Origin: Cotesia glomerata
Lineage: Eukaryota > Arthropoda > Insecta > Hymenoptera > Braconidae
Direction: 5' to 3'
Assembly (NCBI RefSeq): GCF_020080835.1
Contig: NC_058162.1
Coordinates: forward strand, 22,946,144 to 23,010,143
Length of the DNA: 64,000 nucleotides
A model generated the notes under the pieces. It saw only the letters and a program-made list of their open reading frames with translations. It had not been told where the DNA came from and did no database searches. Shown here piece by piece: positions 56,519 to 64,000 of the stretch (the stretch's first letter is position 1; the number at the start of each line of letters is the position of its first letter). The translations under genes were made by a program, and so were the position numbers.

Positions 56519-59396
56519 AAAAAAAAGTTTTTTTATTTTGGAAATCATTTCTAGATAAAAAATTCTAACAATAAAGTTACTGTGAGAAAAATTTTGATTT
56601 CTTCAACTATAAAATAAAATTGTTGAAATTTATGAACAAAATAATTTTTTATTACAATATTTTTTATTTTTTTCAAAAGAAATTTTTTCTTTCAGTGTAT
56701 TCTAAAAAAACTTAAAGCATAAACCATTTAATTGCAACTTAAAATTACTTTGTGTGTACAATTCAAAATAATTTGCGCATCCTTTAAATTAGAGTAAAGT
56801 TTTGAGGTTATCATTTTATATTTAACGATTAATTTGATGTTAATAGGCTATTAAACTTGTTTTATAGCTTCAATTTGTTTACGAACATAAAGTTTGTTTA
56901 ATAATTTATTTTGTCAAATTAAATAAAGTTGAATTAATATGTTATGACGATATTATTGAATAAATATTGTTTGAACGACAGAGTAATTATCAGTAACAAT
57001 GAAACGAATTTATAACATTGAAATTAAGAGACATTTGATTATTTTTTATTTTATTTGATAAATAAACTAAATAATTATTTTTAAAAAATTGCATTAGTAT
57101 TTTTTTACAATTTTTAAAAGTAGAATTTTTAGGTTAAATAATTCTTCCTATAATTTATTTGTTAAAAAATCTTGAATATTTTTAAATAAGTTTCTTAATT
57201 TCAGTATTACAACAAATTTCGGTAGATAAAGAAGCAAGTAGGTCAAAATTAGAATTTTTTAAAAGTTTGTAAGAAGTTGGTATAATCAATATTTAGGATC
57301 TACATCCGTTATAAAGTTTAAAAATAATTAGATGTTAAAATGATTATATGATTATTCAAGCGGTTTTAACTTGAAAACAATTAAAGTTATGCAAATAACT
57401 ATTGAAAACAAAGTTTTAGGGGTTGGATTAACTTTACGAAGACTATATGTGTATACAACGCGCGGCATTGTGTAAGGTTGGCTATTGTCAATTGGAATGA
57501 GTTAATTAAATTTATCTGTAATAAAAATTAAATAACAATAATGGTAATAATAATGAAAATAAAATTAATAATGTCAATACAAATATAAATTGGATTTTAT
57601 TATAAATAATTATCTGCGTAATATAAATTTCAGCGCTTGCGAAATGTGCAATTCAACGACGACACAAGGATTGAAAAACAAAGCGGACTGCGAGTGTATT
57701 CTTGTTGATGGAGTTGAACGAACTGTGTTTTCAGTGAATCGCATGATACCCGGCCCCCACATTCAGGTAAATATATACTCCAAAAATGAATACCCAGTGA
57801 ACAATATCGGCAAATAAAAAGCGCAATCCGGAAGCAAATTATTGTTTTAAACTTATTTATTAAATATCTGTTGCAGGTTTGCAAAAATGATTACATAGTG
57901 GTGGACGTTGAAAATATGGCTGAAGGAATTGGAGCGACGATGCATTGGCACGGATTGTTTCAGCGTAATTATCAGCACTATGACGGAGTGCCTTACGTTA
58001 CTCAGTGTCCTATAGAAACTTTCGACACATTTCGGTACCAGTTTCCAGCCTCCGAATCGGGGACTTTTTTTTACCACTCCCATGTTGCGCTCCATCGGCT
58101 GGACGGGCAATACGGGCCGCTGATAATTCGCGAGCCAAGAGAAGACGATCCCAATTCGCAGTACTACGACGTTGATGATCCAGCACACGTGATCCTCATC
58201 AGCGACTGGATGCATGAGCTGGCTACCGAGCGATTTCCTGGGCTACGTAAGCGCTGGAACAGTGAAGCTGCTGATAATATCTTGATCAACGGTCGAGGAA
58301 CTTACACGGTAAGTTCATTAAATTATTCGCTGATATTGATATGAACCAATTGGATTCAATTAATTCGTTAATTATTTTCCAGTATGAAAACGAAAACAAG
58401 ACCGACGTAGAACTGGAAACATTTTACGTCCAACCTAATACCAGACACCGGTTCCGATTGATAAACTCCTTTACAACAATATGTCTCGCGCAATTCAACA
58501 TTGAAGATCATCAGCTACTATTGATCGCCCAAGATGCGGCTAACATGGAGCCCGTTTATGTTGACACAATCGTAATTGGCTCCGGCGAGCGTGTTGATTT
58601 TGTTATAAACACAAACAACACTGCTAAGACATACTGGATACAAGTACGCGGTCTTGGAATCTGTGAAGAAAAAAAAGTTAACCAACTGGCAAAGCTCCAG
58701 TACCAAAGCTATCAAGATTCTGAGTCAAACTTCAGCGATCCTCCGACGTACGACGAAGGACTTCCCCAAGGGATTGTACTCTCTTATTTAGTTTTTACTT
58801 TATTTAATTAACTATCTATTGTTGATTATTGTTATTGTTCATTATTTCAGCTCTATAATCCGCTAGACGCGTCGTGCGATCCAGAAAAAGGAACTGTTTG
58901 CTCAAGTAATTTGAAAACTGCAGATCCATTCGACTAAGATATCCTCAAGGTCGATCCAGATGTGCAAATGTTCTTGGCTTTTGGATTTCATAATTACAAA
59001 GTTAATACCTCAACTCTCGATGTTTTGTTCCACTCGGATCCTCAAGATTATCCGGTATTTTTCAGTAAGTCAAAATCTAGGATTTATTCGTACTTATGGA
59101 ACTAAAACAAGCGATTTTTTAATCATTTAAAAAAATTTTTTAATTGATTAATATAAAAATTTATGTACACTCTAGGGTGTACCAAAATTCAATTTTTCCG
59201 TGGAAAACATTTTAAAATTGGAAGTTTGAGTTCCGCTTTTAGCAGGTGCCGTGTTTGAGCATTTTCTAAGATATTTTGGGTTGAGACGATTTATTTGATT
59301 TTCATAGAATTTTAAATAGCAGCTTTATTTAACAGCATTTCCGGCCAAATGCGGAAATTTACACCAATTTTATTCAAAAAATAAATTTATTTTAAC

Positions 59397-59628
59397 CCTT
59401 TAATGTTCTGGAAGCGCAAAGAATCTCGGTGTGAGGTGCTAGGGGAGAGAGCCAATCATAGTCCGTTATACGGTTGTGTGAGAGACGGTTTAGTTGTAGT
59501 AGTCTGTCCATGCGTCCCTTTCTACTATTTTTCTAGCCTCCTCTCTAGAAAAAGACTACAGCTCTCTCACTTAAAGAAAAAGACATGACTCGAATTAAGA
59601 GTGGGGATTCAAGGCCGAACATTAAAGG
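59397..59628. mobile_element. 232-bp MITE with CCTTTAATGTTC ends in laccase intron 5
   Basis: CCTTTAATGTTCTGG at the left and CCGAACATTAAAGG at the right are inverted. The interior is GC-richer than the intron, and its 61-codon open frame is not considered real. Confidence 0.6.
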
Positions 59629-59696
59629 ATTAAAAAATTGAATTTTTTAATTTTTGTAAATTTCTATAAGTCAATTTTTTTTCTCATCTTTTTTTA

Positions 59697-60536
59697 ACAT
59701 CCCGCTAAGAAAATCGAAGATTTTCAACAATCAGAAAGTTATTATATCAGATCTTGACGTTGTAAAGTCACAGGAAGCTTCCCTAACTACCCCCGCGATG
59801 TTGTCAATATGTCTGTATGTGTGTGTGTGGGGGGGGGGGGGTGTAAGTATGTGACCCGCTTATAACTTTTGAGCGACTGAACCGTTCGGAACCTACCAAA
59901 CGGCGTTCTGAAAAGTTCGCTTAAACTTAAATTTCCTGTGAATTTGAACCGATTCAGACCGATAGATTTTGAGGAATCTCAAAAAAAAACTGAGAAAAAA
60001 ATTTTTTTTAAATGAGGATTTTTTGGAATAACTTTTAATTGATTCTATCGATCAACTCCAAAAACTATCAGTTTTTAAGCTTAAAAAAACCACGTCAGTC
60101 ATTCCTAATCCTGTCAAAACCGGTTGATTCGTTCGAGAGATATCGTGAACGAAAGAAAACCGAAAAAAGTGTTTTTTCGGAATTAATCCGTAATTCCTAG
60201 TTCGATCAATTTAAACTTAAAGATCGTTTATGAGGCTTAAAAAACTGCGTCGAAGGCCGCCAACTGCGTAAAAATCGGTTAATTCATTCAAAAGTTATTG
60301 CAGTTTTAAAATTTTAAGAATAGTGTTTCATTAAACCTCTATCAGGCTTTTGAGCTCGAAGAGCTCAAAAGCATAGAACAGCTAACTCTTTGAGCTCGGA
60401 GAGCTCAAAATAACACAAATTTTATTTTTGAGCTCGAAGAGCTCAAAAACGTCATAAGTGCAATTTTAAGCGCCTAGGTATGGAATTAGCGGGAAGTTGC
60501 AGAGATGGCCTTCAGGGTCAACCGTTTTCCTAATTT
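59697..60536 (-). mobile_element. AACTTCCCGCTAA-family element, reversed, in laccase intron 5
   Basis: Reverse orientation of the elements at 50.8 and 52.0 kb: AACATCCCGCTAAG at the left, a GT/G-rich microsatellite (59817-59843), CGAACGAATCAACC complements, GAGCTC pairs (60350-60450), and the other end TTAGCGGGAAGTTGC to CGTTTTCCTAATTT. It lies between T-runs, i.e. an A-rich target on the element strand. Confidence 0.8.
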
Positions 60537-61420
60537 TTTGCTATAATTTGATTGTTACAAAAATTTTAAAAATGATCAAATATCTAATTCAATTTTCATA
60601 AATTTTTAATAATTTCTAAGAAAAATTTAAACTGTACTCACTAATTTTCAGTGGGACCTGGAGAAACTCCAGTAGCAAATATAATAAACAATATAACTTT
60701 CAAATCACCTCGCGCGCCTCCTCTGACAGAGCCCGAGGGCCAGGAATACTTTTGCGAGAATACCGACTACTGTAAATCCGAATCAAACGCCGACAAATTA
60801 AGGCCTTGCTCTTGTACACACGTCAAAAACATTCCACTGGATTCCATCGTCGAAGTTGTAATCTACGATCAAGGTAAATTTTCGCTTTTAACATACGACA
60901 AAAAAGTACTTCCTTATTTTATTAACAGATTAATCAATTTCTTACTTAATTTAAGCACGAATGCCGATCTTAAGCCACCCGTTCCACCTCCACGGGACAA
61001 ACTTCCACGTGCTGGACATCGGAAGTCTTCCAGAACAGCCAGCTCTCACGATGGACGACATTGAAAAAGTGGTTTCGAAACACCGCGAGCGTCTGGTCAA
61101 TAAATCTTACGACAAACCCTCCGCTAAAGATTCCGTTCTGGTGCCTCAGGGTGGTTGGGTAATTTTCCGGTTTCGCGCAGATAATCCAGGTCTACAAACA
61201 ATTCATAATATTTATTAATGATAAAATAATTAACTAACTGCAAACTATTAATAACTTTTCAACAATAGGTTACTGGGCATTCCATTGTCACTTTGAATTG
61301 CATTCAATAACTGGAATGCAGGTGGTTGTTCATATCGGCTCAGAGTCCGATTTACCGCCAACCCCGCCGGGATTTCCTCGATGCGGTTCATTTAAACCGG
61401 ATATTTGTCCGACACAATAA

Positions 61421-62850
61421 AGAACTTATTTGTTTGTTTACCTATTTTAGGTTAAAAGCATATCATTTTGATTTCATATTGCATACCAATCGACTAATTC
61501 CAGAGTGTTAAATTAAATAAATTGGAATGACAATCAACTAACGAGCTAGTATGAGAATAATTATGAATTTAATCGAATATGTATGTGGATGATTCAAACA
61601 GAACGTTTGTTTCAACCGCCGTCGGCACAAACAAGCCGCGCTAACCAAAAATCCCATTTTATCCTCAACTAAATAAAGTATTAAAAAGTTTGGAAAATCC
61701 AAAAGTGCATGCCTCATAATCTCATTTTCCACAATAAAATTGGTTAAAATAAAATACAAAAAACAAAACAATAAAAAACAGAAAACTTACACTGATAGAA
61801 GAATTTATTTGTATTAAATAATATTTGTTAATAGGTAACAAATCATTTATTAGAGACCACTTTTTAGTATTAAACAAATATTTCTTAGTATTTAAAATGA
61901 TTTGTTTGTATTTAATAAATCTGATATTCATTTATTAAATATTAATAAATCTTTTTAAATACTAAGAAATATTTGTTAAGAACTAACAAATGGCTCTTAA
62001 TAAATGATTTGTTAAATATTAACAAATCTTTTTAACTATAAACAAATCCTTCTATCGGTGTAATACAAAAATCATATTTTTCAGCCTTGCAAAATATATG
62101 GAATATTTTAAAGAAATTATTTCATTTATTAGAACTATATTTTTTATTCAAAATGATCGATTACCGTTTTTTTTTTTTATTGGTTGTTAGTTTTAAGGTT
62201 TAGTATCATTTTCATAGCATAAATAACATTTATGGGATATTTTCAACATGCCAACCCAACAGTTAACAAGAACATAATTATTTAGCTTAAAATTTTTTTT
62301 CAACTTTAAAAATTCATTGTTATTTTTTTTAGAAGTAACGGAGGAAGTCGAATATTGGTTCAAAATGATCGACAACTCCAAAAAATTAACACCGATTTGA
62401 ACGAAATATTAGTTTTTTCTTATCCGTTGATATGAAAAAATATGTTTTGACGGAATGAATTGCATAAAATTTTATTAGCATGATAATTGTGAAAAAATCA
62501 TACTTTTCACAAATCAAAAAATTAACTTGACTTTTTAATTTATCCAAAGAAAAAAGAAATTGTTCAAACCGACAATATTAATTCTTTATAAAAGGAGAAA
62601 TTAAAAAATATTCAGAAGTATTAAAAACAATTCAAATTTTATTACTTCCAATATTTTAAAAAATTTTGAAAAATCCAAAAGTGCACGCCTCATAATCTCA
62701 TTTTTCACAATAAAATTGATTAAAATAAAATACAAAAAACAAAATAATAAAAAACAGAAAATTCTGATATGGTTTAGTGGCGCCATAATTCTAAAGTAAG
62801 GAAAAAAAATACTATAATAAAATGTATATATAGATATATAAATACACAAT
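61421..62850. other. Region between laccase copies with a duplicated 125-bp segment
   Basis: 61665-61786 and 62637-62762 are diverged direct repeats (AATCCAAAAGTGCATGCCTC, AATAAAATTGGTTAAAATAA). A MITE starts exactly at the end of the first. No gene seen. Confidence 0.55.
61787..62063. mobile_element. 277-bp fold-back MITE between laccase copies
   Basis: The ends TTACACTGATAGAAGAATTT and CCTTCTATCGGTGTAA are inverted. The interior repeats AACAAATATTTCTTAGTATT-type words in both orientations. No coding. Confidence 0.7.
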
Positions 62851-63748
62851 CGTATCTTAGTTTTTTATGAATAATAATTAAACGACAGTGAATTTAACGC
62901 TCATATAAATTGAGAAAGTCCTTAGTGTGTTACTTTAGATGATAAAAAAAAATGATTCCGGTACGATAATTTTTTCGACCAATTTCCCTGCTACATACAC
63001 GGATCCATAAACACAAACACACGGTCGTCTAGAGAAGATTATTTTTATGTTATTATTTACTATGTTAAACAAAACAATTGTTATTGAAATATATTTTATG
63101 CACCTTACAGATTATTTGACTTGATATAAGTGCACTCATATTATCCTGTGCGATATAAGTAAAAAAAAATCAATTGCAGTTTCGAGAAAATTACTTTTTT
63201 TGACATGTCGAGAGTAGAGCACTACCTCAACGCTTCGCTTATAAGGCGTGCAATAAGAATGTTTGACGTCAGGAAGTCTTGAAAAATTTGTTTACTTCAT
63301 ACGACATTGAGAGAATATTTTCAATGTCGTATTAATATTAATAAATAATTTACAATTGATAAGAAGAAAATATATCAATAAATTAGGCTAACATTAAAAT
63401 AGTTTAAAGAAGAAATAATTTAATTCTGACATTAAATAATTGAAAAATATTGTTAGTATGTTGAAGAATTTTATTAATAATTTTGAATATTTAATAATTT
63501 TATAAAAAATAAATTGTTAAATAATTTATGGATAAAAAAATTAGTTAGAACAAATTAACTTGACATTGAATTATTAAACATATTATCTGTGTATCTAATC
63601 ATTGACATTGTCAACTAATTGCCGTTGCGATAATGACCGAATAATTAAAACGCGCGATATCTATTGATGCGAAAAAAAATAAATTATTAGTGGCTTTATC
63701 AAAGGTCAGCTAATAGTCAAAAGTTTGTGACTGTTGTTAATACTTTTA
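62851..63748 (+). other. Upstream region of laccase copy 2
   Basis: AT-rich with no gene. 62950-63290 has mildly GC-rich parts (TCGTCTAGAGAAG, CCTCAACGCTTCGCTT). Probably promoter-proximal DNA of the gene starting near 63780. Confidence 0.4.
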
Positions 63749-63758
63749 GTATAAAAGG
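63749..63758 (+). promoter_or_regulatory. TATA box of laccase copy 2
   Basis: TATAAAAGGC is a near-ideal TATA box in a region otherwise lacking such GC-ended context. With transcription starting ~30 bp downstream (~63780), the first usable codon is the ATG at 63788, not the one at 63764. Confidence 0.55.
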
Positions 63759-63787
63759 CAATAATGGAAGTTTGTAAAAAAATCAAT

Positions 63788-63960
63788 ATGTTAATATTGC
63801 TGGTTTTTATCCTACCGATTTTTGCAACTAGCCAGCAATGTGCGGACGATGGACTGAAATTAAGCACTCCAGAAGAATGTATGCGAGAGTGTAGCAAAAA
63901 TGAGACACGGAAAATTTGCTACTACTTTTTTTCATTGGAATTTTTTCCGGCACTCAGCAG
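63788..63960 (+). CDS. Laccase-like multicopper oxidase copy 2, exon 1 (partial gene)
   Basis: Tandem paralogue of 55372-61420, of which only exon 1 lies in the window. From the ATG at 63788: signal peptide MLILLVFILPIFATSQ, then CADDGLKLSTPEECMRECSK and KICYYFFSLEFFPALS, about 75% identical to exon 1 of the first copy. An in-frame ATG at 63764 would add eight polar residues (MEVCKKIN) before the hydrophobic core. The TATA position favours 63788. The exon ends at CAG|GTAAAT (63960/63961), in the same phase as its paralogue. Whether this copy is intact cannot be seen from here. Confidence 0.8.
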
Positions 63961-64000
63961 GTAAATTTTATTGTTCATTTCTTTCCTCTTTTGAGGAAAG

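Larger units (their letters stand above)
55372..61420 (+). pseudogene. Laccase-like multicopper oxidase, eight exons, in-frame stop in exon 5
   Basis: Laccases oxidise phenols and catechols with O2 at a four-copper centre; insect ones act in cuticle tanning, immunity and, in some parasitoids, venom. Exons by GT-AG and phase: 55372-55547, 57634-57766, 57877-58308, 58383-58775, 58851-59064, 60652-60873, 60956-61189, 61269-61420; 651 codons. Signal peptide MFVKFFTVIFLPVLA. Cys-rich N-terminus with KICYYFF as in insect laccases. Copper ligands: HWHG (126-128), HSH (170-172), HPFHLHG (531-537), HCHFELH with axial Met (607-618). TAA at 58935-58937 (codon 407) stops translation before the last two motifs, so the product would lack the T1 site. 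Everything downstream stays in frame, so the stop is recent, polymorphic or an assembly error (CAA to TAA would explain it). AATAAA overlaps the final stop (61417-61422). Confidence 0.85.

Noticed and set aside
58909..58941. Splicing out the laccase stop as a mini-intron (GTAATT...CTAAG)
   Set aside because: The intron would be about 33 bp, far below the usual minimum for insects and below the 74-110 bp introns of the same gene.

Overview
The window is AT-rich insect nuclear DNA: spliced genes with short GT-AG introns, a jockey-like LINE fragment, Helitron and terminal-inverted-repeat (TIR) transposons, and many MITEs. Two genes encode ankyrin repeats plus a C-terminal PRANC-like domain. That architecture is established for poxviruses, Wolbachia and parasitoid wasps, so a parasitoid hymenopteran (possibly a braconid) is my best inference. 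The sequence alone does not prove it.

Layout. 1-18.2 kb is mostly intergenic or intronic. It holds isolated minus-strand exon candidates (160-376, 9349-9426), an inverted pair of tandem-repeat arms (3.2-4.6 and 6.1-7.1 kb), a SINE with perfect target-site duplications (5.4-5.8 kb), a nested MITE (10.56-12.70 kb) and a second repeat field (14.6-16.5 kb). 18,239-28,624 and 30,558-40,400 are two direct copies of one ~10 kb segment. Each carries an intact, intronless ankyrin-PRANC gene followed by a compact structured-looking motif. Copy 1 also holds a truncated Helitron; copy 2 holds a decayed TIR element. The 1.9 kb spacer has a 5S-rRNA-derived sequence and a SWIM-type transposase cut off by the start of copy 2. 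40.4-44.1 kb has candidate exons of unknown genes. 44.7-47.0 kb is a transposon inside a transposon; the inner one has ~345 bp TIRs and encodes a CRC/CXC (TSO1-like) protein. 49.6-53.4 kb is a LINE broken up by insertions.

54.6-64.0 kb holds a laccase (multicopper oxidase) cluster. The first copy can be assembled into eight exons with all four copper-ligand motifs but has an in-frame TAA in exon 5. The first exon of a tandem paralogue starts near the right edge, behind a good TATA box.

Functional picture. The only well-supported host-type genes are the two ankyrin-PRANC genes (likely cytosolic adaptors of F-box type) and the laccase pair (secreted phenol oxidases). Almost everything else is mobile DNA, much of it nested, so insertion order can be read from interruptions and target-site duplications. 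All exon structures are from reading splice signals and frames, without transcripts or searches.
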